Source: Chlamydiales bacterium (GTDB lineage: Bacteria > Chlamydiota > Chlamydiia > Chlamydiales > JACKPQ01). Taken from it: a stretch of DNA of 64,000 bases. The stretch's first letter is position 1, and each line of letters opens with the position of its first letter. The notes beneath the pieces were generated by a model that ran no database searches, was not told the origin of the DNA, and was given only the letters and a program-made list of their open reading frames with translations. The DNA lies in contig JACKPQ010000002.1 of the NCBI GenBank assembly GCA_024233435.1, forward strand, positions 186,001 to 250,000. The letters run 5' to 3'. The position numbers and the translations under genes were made by a program. Shown here one piece after another: positions 34,640 to 43,058 of the stretch.

Positions 34640-36307
34640 TCATACATCTGTCGTTTCAATCATTTCCATGAAAGCTTCTAGATGTTTAGACCGGGTTGGA
34701 TGGCGCATTTTACGCAGCGCTTTTGCTTCGATCTGGCGCACACGCTCGCGTGTAACTCCAAACCGCAGTCCAACTTCTTCTAACGTTTTTGGTTTGCCAT
34801 CGAGAAGTCCAAAGCGCTCGCTTAAAACTGTGCGCTCACGCTCTGTAAGTGTTGAAAGCACATCGGTCATCTTATCTTTTAAGATTGAATATCCCGTTGC
34901 TTCAGATGGTGATTCCGTATTCTTATCTTCTAAGAAGTCACCAAAGGTGCTCTCACCATTGTCGCCAACTTCAGCTTGGAGCGAAATGGGATGTTGGGCG
35001 ATCTTGTAGATTTCACGCACACGGTCAGGGGTTAGCCCAAGCTCTTGAGCTAGCTCTTCCGGAGTAGGCTCACGCCCTAGCTCCATCATGAGCTTTTTAG
35101 CTCCGCGCAATACCTTATTGATCGTTTCGATCATGTGAACAGGAATGCGAATTGTACGGGCCTGGTCAGCAATTGCTCGAGTGACAGCCTGACGAATCCA
35201 CCAAGTCGCATAAGTTGAGAACTTATAACCACGGCGGTATTCAAACTTCTCAACAGCCTTCATAAGGCCCATGTTGCCTTCTTGAATCAAATCCAAGAAT
35301 GAAAGACCCCGATTCGTATATTTTTTGGCAATGGATATGACAAGACGCAAGTTTGATTCAACCATTTCGCGCTTGGCTTCTTGGCTCTTATCCATCCAGC
35401 GTTGTAGCATGCGGACATCTTTTTTAAACTCATCAAGTGTACGTCCTGCAGCCAACTCTCTTTTCATTAATCTACGATGAGCAGCCTTTAATTTTGCAGC
35501 AGCAAAACGATTCTTTTCAGCGCGTGGAATGAGTTCTTTAATTTCTTTTTCAAGAGCAATGAATCTTTCATAGGCCGTTGTGATCACCTCGCCAAAGTCA
35601 TCGATGACATTGTGGCGAAAGTGCATGCGTCTTAAGTAGGCTTGTGTGCGAATGCGACTTTTTTCCACTTCCTCATTGATACGAACGCGATCAACTTTTT
35701 TAATATTAGGATCGTTTTGCTCGATCAAAAGACGCTCTAAAGTTCTATTCTCATCGATCAACAACTCTCTTAACCTAGGCAAAACTTTTAAGAAGTTTAC
35801 TTTGTTATCGATCTCTTTTTCTGCGATAATTTTGTCAAAACGCTCTTTACCTGTAACAAGATAATGACAGATGGCAATTGTCTCGGCAGCAGAATAGCGA
35901 AAGCGCATGATGATACGCTCTATTTGCATTTGCGCTTTTTCAATACGCTTAGAAATTTCGACCTCTTCTTCACGCGTCAGAAGAGGAACTGATCCCATTT
36001 CTTTGAGATACATGCGTACAGGATCATCCGAAGTCCCTTCCGCCCGTTTGGGCAGAACTTCCATTTCCTTAGCTTCTTTTTTACGCTCTTTTTGCCTTTC
36101 AACCTCAGCTTGATTGAGGATTTGAATGTCCATTCCACTTAAAAAAATCAGCACCTGGTCAATTTGCTCAGGTGAATCAAAAGTCATAGGGAGGACTTCA
36201 TTGATTTCCTCGTAGGTGAGAAAGCCCTGATCCTTAGCAATGCCTACTAAGTCTTCAATTTTTTGCTGGTGCTGGGGATCAAAGGCCCCATATCCTGTCT
36301 TGCTCAT
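34640..36307 (-). CDS. rpoD: Primary sigma factor RpoD (sigma-66/70)
   Basis: 555 residues, close to the length of chlamydial sigma-66. An N-terminal region 1.1-like part (about 10-80) is followed by region 1.2 (TSDDPVRMYLKEMGSVPLLTREEEVEISKRIE), region 2 (EMVESNLRLVISIAKKYTNRGLSFLDLIQEGNMGLMKAVEKFEYRRGYKFSTYATWWIRQAVTRAIADQ, stated here only as the -10 recognition block), region 3 and region 4 (LTERERTVLSERFGL, VTRERVRQIEAKALRKMRHP). It directs RNA polymerase to housekeeping promoters, including the two proposed in this window. The flanking rpsT about 1.5 kb away recalls the Chlamydia order. Confidence 0.97.
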   Translation of the reverse strand: MSKTGYGAFDPQHQQKIEDLVGIAKDQGFLTYEEINEVLPMTFDSPEQIDQVLIFLSGMDIQILNQAEVERQKERKKEAKEMEVLPKRAEGTSDDPVRMYLKEMGSVPLLTREEEVEISKRIEKAQMQIERIIMRFRYSAAETIAICHYLVTGKERFDKIIAEKEIDNKVNFLKVLPRLRELLIDENRTLERLLIEQNDPNIKKVDRVRINEEVEKSRIRTQAYLRRMHFRHNVIDDFGEVITTAYERFIALEKEIKELIPRAEKNRFAAAKLKAAHRRLMKRELAAGRTLDEFKKDVRMLQRWMDKSQEAKREMVESNLRLVISIAKKYTNRGLSFLDLIQEGNMGLMKAVEKFEYRRGYKFSTYATWWIRQAVTRAIADQARTIRIPVHMIETINKVLRGAKKLMMELGREPTPEELAQELGLTPDRVREIYKIAQHPISLQAEVGDNGESTFGDFLEDKNTESPSEATGYSILKDKMTDVLSTLTERERTVLSERFGLLDGKPKTLEEVGLRFGVTRERVRQIEAKALRKMRHPTRSKHLEAFMEMIETTDV

Positions 36308-36432
36308 AAGCTCCTAAAGATCACAAAATACAATGCTAGTGAAGTGATTGTCTCGCATAAGCTGCTTTTTGTCAATCTCCTACTGATACCGCATCTCTTG
36401 ATAAAAAACAATTGTTGATTTAAAAAAATGCT

Positions 36433-37269
36433 ATGCAACTCTGTGCTCTCGACGATAAAGACCTCATTTATGCCTTTCAGGCAGTCAAAAACAAGGACTA
36501 TATATGCCCTGAATGCAGCACTCGCGTCCGCTTGAGAGGAGGCAGATTTCAGCAGCTTCATTTTTTTCACCTCTCTACAAACCCTATTGGCTGTCGACAG
36601 CACGCCAAAAGCCTTATCCATCTTCGCACTCAACAATACATCAGCTCTCAATTTGCCGAATCTTTCATGGAATACTACTTTCCAGAAATCAACCGATTTG
36701 CCGATGTCGTGATCCCTAGTGAAAAACTAATTTTTGAAGTCCAGTGCTCACCCATTTCGCTGTTTGAGGTGAGGGCCCGTCAAGCTGCTTATGCAAAAAC
36801 CGGCTATCAGCTCGTTTGGATCCTGCATGATGCCCGCTTCAACAGACGCGGCCTCTCCGATGCAGAATCCCACCTTTTAAATTCAACTTGCTACTACACC
36901 GATATGGACGCCTTCGGCAACGGACGCATTTACGACCAGTTCACAATTCGATCTAATGTAAAGCGGCTTTACATTGGGAAAAAATGCCCTGTTGATATCG
37001 GTAACCCCTTGTGTATAAAAAAAATTCAAACCACACCAAAATCAAAAAAAATAAGGATCCGCCAGAAAAATTGGCCCCTCTACTTTAAAAATGACCTCAT
37101 TGACAGAAGCCAAAAAAGCATGGTCTTTGCGTCGAGTCTAAAACGTCAAGAAGCACTTTGTAGATTGAAACAACATTCAAAATTTACCAACGGCCTAAAG
37201 AAAATCCTAGCTAAAGCGATGGAGCACCTTAGATCAGTAGCCTTCAGCTTTGCTGAATCAGGTCAGTGA
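36433..37269 (+). CDS. CoiA-like competence nuclease-domain protein
   Basis: 278 residues. N-terminal zinc-ribbon-like part: YICPECSTRVRLRGGRFQQLHFFHL (about 27-53), including CPEC and HFFH. Then INRFADVVIPSEKLIFEVQCSPIS (about 96-120), the Asp and Glu-x-Gln of a PD-(D/E)XK nuclease as in the CoiA family, and RARQAAYAKTGYQLVWIL. In Gram-positive bacteria CoiA promotes recombination of DNA taken up by transformation. The ATG has no clear ribosome-binding site. The C-terminal 100 residues are basic. Copy 3 of the 19-bp palindrome is at 36956-36974. The gene overlaps the convergent membrane gene by 12 bases. Confidence 0.8.
   Translation: MQLCALDDKDLIYAFQAVKNKDYICPECSTRVRLRGGRFQQLHFFHLSTNPIGCRQHAKSLIHLRTQQYISSQFAESFMEYYFPEINRFADVVIPSEKLIFEVQCSPISLFEVRARQAAYAKTGYQLVWILHDARFNRRGLSDAESHLLNSTCYYTDMDAFGNGRIYDQFTIRSNVKRLYIGKKCPVDIGNPLCIKKIQTTPKSKKIRIRQKNWPLYFKNDLIDRSQKSMVFASSLKRQEALCRLKQHSKFTNGLKKILAKAMEHLRSVAFSFAESGQ
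36956..36974. repeat. Dispersed 19-bp palindrome, copy 3
   Basis: ATGTAAAGCGGCTTTACAT, the other-strand reading of the same palindrome, in the CoiA-like gene, translated as NVKRLYI. Flanking base A on the left and GGG soon after on the right resemble copies 2 and 4. Confidence 0.9.
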
Positions 37270-37722
37270 CCCTACGTATCTCTTCAAAAATAAAAAGTAA
37301 AAGAGGGCTGCTAAACCAATTAACCCATGGACAAGCTCCTTCATAGGAAAGGGCCTTTGAAGAGTAGAAACAGCCGTTTTTTGTGGATTGAAGTAAACCG
37401 TCCAATTCTGCCCTTTCCAATCATTTAAAGTGGTCCGCGCTGCAACTTCATTGTTAAATTTTAATTTAAACACTGTTTTTCCAACAAGAATCTGGCCTTG
37501 ATTTTCAAAAGAATATTTTGCATAGATCGCATAATGCCCTTTCTTCACTTCATCAATGCCCCAAGCATGGACTTGAGCAGAAGTCTCGCCAGATAATTGA
37601 TGATACCGGTGCCATTCAACAGAAAATTTACCTAAAAACCAGCCTGTAATCCCCAAGCTCACTACTGTGAGAACAAGCCAATACACGATTCCTTTTTCAA
37701 GTTTTGCTTTCACTATCGACAT
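37258..37722 (-). CDS. DUF3592-like membrane protein
   Basis: 154 residues. Two membrane helices (about 12-32 and 128-146) enclose a beta-rich domain of about 90 residues. The end of that domain, WTVYFNPQKTAVSTLQRPFP, is the VYYNPxxP-type signature of DUF3592 proteins. The ribosome-binding site is AGGA. The start codon overlaps the -35 element of the divergent rpsT promoter. Function unknown; an integral membrane role is certain only from hydrophobicity. Confidence 0.7.
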   Translation of the reverse strand: MSIVKAKLEKGIVYWLVLTVVSLGITGWFLGKFSVEWHRYHQLSGETSAQVHAWGIDEVKKGHYAIYAKYSFENQGQILVGKTVFKLKFNNEVAARTTLNDWKGQNWTVYFNPQKTAVSTLQRPFPMKELVHGLIGLAALFYFLFLKRYVGSLT

Positions 37723-37744
37723 TATTTCCTGGGGTTGCTACAAT
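37716..37744 (+). promoter_or_regulatory. Sigma-70-type promoter of rpsT
   Basis: TCGACA at 37716-37721 and TACAAT at 37739-37744 with 17-base spacing, giving a 5' leader of about 28 bases before the rpsT ATG at 37780. One base from the TTGACA and two from the TATAAT consensus. Confidence 0.55.
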
Positions 37745-37779
37745 GGTTCCTTAAATGATTAAACCCAGGCTGTAGAATA

Positions 37780-38064
37780 ATGGCAAACGAAAAAGAAACA
37801 AAAAAGAAAGTCAAGCGACCAACAGCGCTCAAACGCGACATGCAAAATGAAGTTCGCAGAGCTCGTGCTCGCGCCTATAAATCACGCGTCCGAACAGCGC
37901 TCAACGCCCTCGAAGCTGCGATGAAAACTGGCGGCGAAGGAGTCAAAGCGGCTTTCACAACAGTTCAAAGTCTTATGGATAAAGGCGTAAAAAAAGGCGT
38001 ATACAACCGCAATCAAGCGGCCCGCGTCAAATCTCGCCTCAATCGCAAAACCACAAAATCTTAA
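37780..38064 (+). CDS. rpsT: 30S ribosomal protein S20
   Basis: 94 residues, very basic and helical. RPTALKRDMQNEVRRARARAYKSRVRTALNALEAAM and GVKKGVYNRNQAARVKSRLNRK match bacterial S20: the KRxxQ...R...N..R.S..RT start and the KGxIHKNxAARxKSRL end. S20 is a primary 16S rRNA-binding protein of the 30S body. It is a single-gene transcript from the promoter at 37716-37744 and is followed by a GC-rich hairpin. Only a weak ribosome-binding site precedes the ATG, as in other species where S20 is autoregulated. Confidence 0.96.
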   Translation: MANEKETKKKVKRPTALKRDMQNEVRRARARAYKSRVRTALNALEAAMKTGGEGVKAAFTTVQSLMDKGVKKGVYNRNQAARVKSRLNRKTTKS

Positions 38065-38121
38065 TAGCCCAGCTTGCATCTTACGCGAGACGCTAAAATA
38101 GGATAGCAAGTCGAGCTAATA

Positions 38122-38160
38122 CTAATCCCCCTCGACCAAATGGATTGAGGGGGTAGCTTT
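38122..38160 (+). terminator. Possible terminator hairpin after rpsT
   Basis: CCCCCTC (38127-38133) pairs with GAGGGGG (38147-38153), with a smaller CCA/TGG pair inside the loop and CTA/TAG outside. Seven GC-rich pairs make a stable stem, but the following bases are TAGCTTTAT rather than a pure T run, so termination efficiency is uncertain. Confidence 0.5.
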
Positions 38161-38254
38161 ATCCCCATTTTTCTCAAATCAACAATCAGGTTGACTAGTT
38201 TTAATAAAATCTGCCAGTATGGCCCTTTCGAAGATCCGGACAGGGAGATTTTTT

Positions 38255-39085
38255 ATGTTCTTTCAATTTTGTTGTCTGCTGGCAACCAGCTTCACTTATA
38301 TTTCGCAGCCCGTTGTTGACATGAGAGGTAGGTCAGACTCCACCTCATCTCTTGTCTCTCAAACTCAATATGCCGAACACGTAGACGTAATCAAAAAAGA
38401 AGGCGATTGGTCTTACATCAAAACACCTGATCAGTATAAAGGATGGATACCATCCAATGCTTATGTGGAAAGGCCAAATTCGTACGAAACAACAACTAAA
38501 ACAACACGCTTGTCTGCGCATATCTACAAAGGAATGACGACAAAGCGCGATCACTTAATGACAGTCCCTTTCGGAACAGCTCTTCGCGAGATCGACAAGA
38601 GCGACCCTAGATGGACACAAATAGAACTTCCCGATGGCCGTTTAGCATATATCCAAAAAGGGGATATTTCCCCCTTATTCAACATAAAGCGAAAAGGCGA
38701 CCTGGCTGCATTTAGCAAGCGATTTCTAGGTTTGCCATTCACATGGGGTGGTCGCACGAGTTTTGGTTATGACTGCTCTGGATTTGTGCAAATGCTCTAT
38801 ATGGAAATCGGCATTCAATTAGAGCGTGATACAGGACTGCAGATCAAAGATCCTCGGCTTGAAGATATAGACCTTGACCAGTTAGAGCCTGGCGACTTGA
38901 TCTTTTTCGGTAAATCAAGAAGCAAAATAAGGCACGTAGGCATGTACACAGGTCAAGACGAATTCATCCATACAGGACCCTATCAAAACAAGCCTTGGAT
39001 CCAAACAAGTAATCTGGATGAATACCTTAGAGCAAAATATCCTTTCGCAGTTGCAAAAAGGCTACGTCCAACATGTAATAACTAA
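38255..39085 (+). CDS. Exported NlpC/P60 peptidase with SH3 domains
   Basis: 276 residues from the ATG at 38255, chosen because AGGGAG lies seven bases upstream and the N-terminus is then a signal peptide (MFFQFCCLLATSFTYISQ); an in-frame ATG at 38219 lacks a ribosome-binding site. Two bacterial SH3-like domains span about 20-85 and 85-145. The NlpC/P60 domain follows with Cys174 in YDCSGFVQ, His227 in RHVGMYTG and His239 in FIHTG. Family members cleave the D-Glu-mDAP bond of peptidoglycan stems; in Chlamydia an NlpC protein remodels the division-ring peptidoglycan. A C39-like exported peptidase gene follows after 18 bases. Confidence 0.88.
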   Translation: MFFQFCCLLATSFTYISQPVVDMRGRSDSTSSLVSQTQYAEHVDVIKKEGDWSYIKTPDQYKGWIPSNAYVERPNSYETTTKTTRLSAHIYKGMTTKRDHLMTVPFGTALREIDKSDPRWTQIELPDGRLAYIQKGDISPLFNIKRKGDLAAFSKRFLGLPFTWGGRTSFGYDCSGFVQMLYMEIGIQLERDTGLQIKDPRLEDIDLDQLEPGDLIFFGKSRSKIRHVGMYTGQDEFIHTGPYQNKPWIQTSNLDEYLRAKYPFAVAKRLRPTCNN

Positions 39086-39103
39086 GAAACCAAAAGGAAC
39101 TCA

Positions 39104-40111
39104 ATGCTTAAATCTTCTATAGTCGGCGCTACGTTGTCCTTGTCAACATTATGTGGGCAAGTCTACCACCACACAATTGATAAAGGAAATGCTAATAATG
39201 AATCTTACTGCTGGGAAAAAAACGGTGCTGTGAATTTTAACGAGTTATTGATCAGTTGGAATAGTAAAAGGCCAGCTAAAGGGTATTACGCCATTTATGC
39301 AAGCGTTCATCAAAGTGGATCGTGGTCTGAGTGGATGCACTATGCAGATTGGGGTGCAGATGGACAAAAAGGAGACGCTTCAAACCCAGAAAGCGGCGTA
39401 GCAAAGGTTTATCAAGATGCTGTAGAAGTCCTAAATGGGGAAGTTGGCGACGGGTTTAAAATTAAGATTGTTGCAAATGGCGGAGCCAATTTGGCAAACG
39501 TCCATGCTTTGCACGTCAATGCCTGCGTCGTTGACTCTATCGCATCTAAACAGTTTGATGAAACTACAAAATCTTCATTCATAAATGTGCGCGGCATATC
39601 TCAAATGGCACTCCCAACCCCAAATAACAATCGCCTATGCTCTCCAACTGCAACAAGTGCTATTGTTAATTTTTTGAATGGCAATGATAAGCTTGACCCA
39701 ATCGAGTTTGCAAATCGCTCCTGGGATGGTCACTTCGATATTTTTGGCAATTGGGTGTTCAATGTTGCAGAAGCTTACAACCAACTCAATGATACGAAAT
39801 ATGCGTGCTGGGTAGAGCGGCTAGATAGTTTTCAAGGGGTGATAGACTCTCTTGAGCGGGGATTCCCCGTTGTGATCAGCATTAGGGGGCCTTTAGCTGG
39901 AAGCGCACTACCCTATGAATCTGGCCACCTAATCGCCGTTATTGGTTACGATCATGAATCGAAAATGGTGAGCTGTATGGACCCTGCATTCAATACAGAT
40001 TCTGAAACGATTGTGAAATATGAGCTGAATGATTTAATCGAAGCATGGGCCCGTAGAAAAAATGTTGCTTATGTTTTCACTGAAGCTTCTCAACTACAGC
40101 TCAGTAATTAA
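39104..40111 (+). CDS. Exported C39-like cysteine peptidase
   Basis: 335 residues. Residues 1-18 are a signal peptide. Residues 20-150 are a beta-rich accessory domain (SWNSKRPAKGYYAIYASVH, WSEWMHYADWG). Residues 165-330 are a papain-like peptidase of the C39-like type: Cys179 in RLCSPTATSA, His275 in SGHLIAVIGYD and Asp293 in MDPAF form a complete catalytic triad. C39 enzymes usually cut after double glycine, but the C39-like family lacks the transporter and has unknown substrates. AAAAGGAA is the ribosome-binding site. It probably shares a transcript with the NlpC/P60 gene and overlaps the convergent PBP4-like gene by 18 bases. Confidence 0.82.
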   Translation: MLKSSIVGATLSLSTLCGQVYHHTIDKGNANNESYCWEKNGAVNFNELLISWNSKRPAKGYYAIYASVHQSGSWSEWMHYADWGADGQKGDASNPESGVAKVYQDAVEVLNGEVGDGFKIKIVANGGANLANVHALHVNACVVDSIASKQFDETTKSSFINVRGISQMALPTPNNNRLCSPTATSAIVNFLNGNDKLDPIEFANRSWDGHFDIFGNWVFNVAEAYNQLNDTKYACWVERLDSFQGVIDSLERGFPVVISIRGPLAGSALPYESGHLIAVIGYDHESKMVSCMDPAFNTDSETIVKYELNDLIEAWARRKNVAYVFTEASQLQLSN

Positions 40112-41527
40112 AGCGCAGATCGGATCGATGAGCTGAGTGTCAAGCTCTTTTTCTGGCTTTACACTGTTATTGATTACGATTGTGACAGCAATGGGCTCTT
40201 TTGCTCTGCACCAGCAGATGCCAGTAAAGCTTGAGATTCCTTTCATGCTGCCAGCCATGCCGCGAATGCGCCCTTTGTGGTGGGGAGCGATCAGGCGAGT
40301 CTTTAACGATCCGTCTATTCCTGCAATCGAAAGAGCTGATAGCAACTCATGGCTGTACTGAGAATGATTGTAGGCCCACGATAAGAATCGTGTCATATGA
40401 GCTGGTGAAATAAGGTTGTAGCGAGATAGCCCACTGCCATCTAAAAGGGCAATTTCTTTAGGGTCAATTTTGATGTTTTCGGCTGCAAAGTTGCGAATGA
40501 CACTTGATCCTGATTGCCAAGTTCCAGGTGTCCCACGCTGGTGTTGTCCCAGTGTTTTTAGTAAGCAATGAGCGTAATAGTCATTGTCATTTTTGCACAT
40601 CATCTGGCCGATTTGCACGAGCGCTCCAGATGAACAGCTAGCAAGGGCATGACTTTTAGGGGGTGTAATGCCCTCTTTAATCTCTCCACGCAATTGGATG
40701 GATTTTCCATGCATTAGAGTTTGCATTGTCATGCCAGCCATCATTGGAGGATTTTCAACAGGCACTTTGTACAGTGTCGGAGAGCCTTTTAAGGCAAGTT
40801 GTCCCATGACATGCAAGGTCGATTTGTGATTTTTTCGCTCTTGCGTGATCTCAATGGTATCTTTTTTAGATTTTGATAGCGTTAGAGTTTGATTATCGAT
40901 CTTGATAGAGAGCTGATTCAATGGAATATCGCTGATAATTTCTGCCGGTGCGGCCTCATTGACACCTGGACGAATCCATAGATCGCAACAACTTTGATTA
41001 ATAGAAAGTGCACTTGGAACAGAAATATCTGGCTTTACATCTCCCCATGCCCATCCCGGACCTGTGGCCATAGAATCAAATCCTGAGGCATCAACAATGA
41101 GTTTTCCTTTAATTTCACGAATCCCCAAAACACTCAGCTGGTGGGCTAAATCATCCAAATTAGCGGATACAAGTGTCGGGTCTCCGCTCCCTTTTAGGTA
41201 GATATTGCCATAAACAACTCCGTTTTCAATTTCCCCATCTGAAAACACGGACGTTTCAAATTGGTGGTCAATGCCTAAATACTCATAAGCGGCTGCAAGC
41301 GTAAAGAGCTTGATGCAGCCTCCAGGGATTAAGCGATGATCGCGGTTCCGCTCATAGAGGTGCTCACCGGTATGCAAGTTGACAATGTCAATGCCAATAG
41401 TTGCCGTTTGATCTTGTCGATAAATGATACGATCGATGTCGTTTTTTAAAAGCGTCAACTGATCTCTATTAAGACCAAATATGGGCAAGCAAAGCCCAAC
41501 TAAACAAAAAAGGTACCCTTTAAGCAT
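40094..41527 (-). CDS. PBP4 / DacB-like protein with degraded active site
   Basis: 477 residues, normal length for peptidase S13 (D-alanyl-D-alanine carboxypeptidase/endopeptidase). Signal peptide 1-18. The family frame is clear: GIDIVNLHTGEHLYERNRDHRLIPGG, ILIVDASGFDS-type strand, and LLDGSGLSRYNLISPAHMTRFL near 355. But the SxxK motif reads Gly70-Cys71-Ile72-Lys73, the SxN motif region reads KNDNDYYA, and KTG is Met424-Ala425-Gly426. The catalytic serine is therefore missing. The product cannot act as a serine acyl-enzyme and may be a binding or scaffolding pseudo-enzyme. GGAGGAAAT is the ribosome-binding site. The gene is 16 bases after recD. Confidence 0.88.
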   Translation of the reverse strand: MLKGYLFCLVGLCLPIFGLNRDQLTLLKNDIDRIIYRQDQTATIGIDIVNLHTGEHLYERNRDHRLIPGGCIKLFTLAAAYEYLGIDHQFETSVFSDGEIENGVVYGNIYLKGSGDPTLVSANLDDLAHQLSVLGIREIKGKLIVDASGFDSMATGPGWAWGDVKPDISVPSALSINQSCCDLWIRPGVNEAAPAEIISDIPLNQLSIKIDNQTLTLSKSKKDTIEITQERKNHKSTLHVMGQLALKGSPTLYKVPVENPPMMAGMTMQTLMHGKSIQLRGEIKEGITPPKSHALASCSSGALVQIGQMMCKNDNDYYAHCLLKTLGQHQRGTPGTWQSGSSVIRNFAAENIKIDPKEIALLDGSGLSRYNLISPAHMTRFLSWAYNHSQYSHELLSALSIAGIDGSLKTRLIAPHHKGRIRGMAGSMKGISSFTGICWCRAKEPIAVTIVINNSVKPEKELDTQLIDPICALITEL

Positions 41528-41543
41528 ATTTCCTCCAATAATT

Positions 41544-43058
41544 TTACTTTAACAACTTAAGGAGGCGATTTGCAAGACCTGATGTGCGGTGCCCACTGAA
41601 TGCAATGGATTGGTGATAGGTTTCAGTTGAACCGTAGATGATGAGCTGTTGCCTGGCTCGCGTAATGGCTGTATAAAGCATCTTGCGCCCAAAACGCTCG
41701 GAGCCAGGAGGCATGAGAAAATGAACTCGATCATATTCGCTGCCCTGGCTTTTGTGAACGGAGATAGCATAGGCCAGCTCATGAGGTGGCAGGAGTGAAA
41801 ATGGCAAGGGGTCTCGCTCGTCAAATAAGACATAGTCTTTTGGATGTGGCAAGTGTTTTTGCGTCTCTGGATGGACCTGGTGCACCCAGATGCCCATCTG
41901 CCCGTTGCATAAGTCCAAATCTGGAGCATTCCTTGTGAGCAAAATTGGAATGGCTAAGCGATCTCCGGGTTTACATGCCAAAGTGATGTGATTAAAAATT
42001 TTGGCATTGAGCCTGTCAACACCAAATGGTCCTTGCCTTAATCCACACAAAATTTGATTTTCTACCAGAACCTTCTGATCAATCTCATGCTTTAAAACTT
42101 CAGTAAATTGAGGAGATATCGCCTGAATTAGAGTGTCCTCAGAAGGGAGCTGGGCAAATATTACTGAAGAATCTGACTCACCAAGTTTGACCTTGTTTGC
42201 TAAAGTGAGCAATGCCATCGATTCGGTGCGCATTGATTGCTTGAGCTCAACTCCACAAGTCTTTCGCTTATTTTGAACAACCTTCCATAAATCTTCAAAA
42301 ACATGGCCAGGTTCAACAGAAGGCAATTGATGCACATCCCCTAGTAAAATGAGTTTTGTGTGCGGCAAAAGGGAGCGAAGTAGCACTGTCCAAAGCGCCA
42401 TATCGATCATGGAGCACTCATCAATAAGGATGACATCAAAGGATAAACACTTTGGCTTCTTTAAAAAATCCGATGACCTTTTAATCCCAAGCAATGTGTG
42501 CAGGGTAGATGCAGTTATTGGAAGTGCATCTTTTACGCCTTCTAAGCTTTGCTTAAGCTTGGAAACAGCCTTTCCTGTAGGCGCAGCTAAGGCAATCCGT
42601 AGGGGTTTATCGCTTGTTGCGATATGGGCCTCAATAATCCTGCGTGCAGTGAATGTTTTTCCTGTTCCAGGACCACCAGAAAGGATAAACAACTTAGATG
42701 TGAGCGATTGCTTAACAGCTTGCTGCTGCTCGGTGTTCAAACTATGTAAGAGGTCACTTGGCACTTGCAGACCTTCTTCTACAGCGCCGTCAAAAAGCTT
42801 TAGCAATGGATCAATAAGATGAGTTTCTAATATCCAGTTGCGTTGGAAATAGGTTTGCTTCTCGTGCTCTACAAAGGCACCACTCTCGAGGAGCTTGTCT
42901 GGCAAAGATTGGTCAAGGGTTGTGCAAACATCACCCATGCGTGCACCGTTCATCAACTGGATCAGCCGATCTTTGATCGACTCATCTGAAAGTTGAAAAC
43001 GTTGCATAATGCACTCAGCAAAGAAAATATCAAATGGGCATAGCTCGGTCTCACTCAT
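41544..43058 (-). CDS. recD: Exodeoxyribonuclease V alpha subunit
   Basis: 504 residues, shorter than E. coli RecD (608). SF1B helicase motifs: Q-motif region LNTEQQQAVKQSLTSKLFILSGGPGTGKTFTARR (motif I near 127-136), ALAAPTGKAVSKL, IDECSMIDMALW, LILLGDVHQLPSVEPG, and VHKSQGSEYDRVHFL with YTAITRARQQLIIYG at the end. RecD is the 5'-3' helicase of RecBCD, which processes double-strand breaks for RecA. It overlaps recB by eight bases. The shortfall is in the N-terminal region that contacts RecC. Confidence 0.93.
   Translation of the reverse strand: MSETELCPFDIFFAECIMQRFQLSDESIKDRLIQLMNGARMGDVCTTLDQSLPDKLLESGAFVEHEKQTYFQRNWILETHLIDPLLKLFDGAVEEGLQVPSDLLHSLNTEQQQAVKQSLTSKLFILSGGPGTGKTFTARRIIEAHIATSDKPLRIALAAPTGKAVSKLKQSLEGVKDALPITASTLHTLLGIKRSSDFLKKPKCLSFDVILIDECSMIDMALWTVLLRSLLPHTKLILLGDVHQLPSVEPGHVFEDLWKVVQNKRKTCGVELKQSMRTESMALLTLANKVKLGESDSSVIFAQLPSEDTLIQAISPQFTEVLKHEIDQKVLVENQILCGLRQGPFGVDRLNAKIFNHITLACKPGDRLAIPILLTRNAPDLDLCNGQMGIWVHQVHPETQKHLPHPKDYVLFDERDPLPFSLLPPHELAYAISVHKSQGSEYDRVHFLMPPGSERFGRKMLYTAITRARQQLIIYGSTETYHQSIAFSGHRTSGLANRLLKLLK

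Noticed and set aside
36304..36651. 115-codon minus-strand open frame upstream of rpoD
   Set aside because: Overlaps the start of the CoiA-like gene and shows no protein-like pattern; it touches rpoD only by chance.
38219..38254. Upstream start for the NlpC/P60 gene
   Set aside because: The ATG at 38219 has no ribosome-binding site and would put the AGGGAG of the 38255 start inside the gene.
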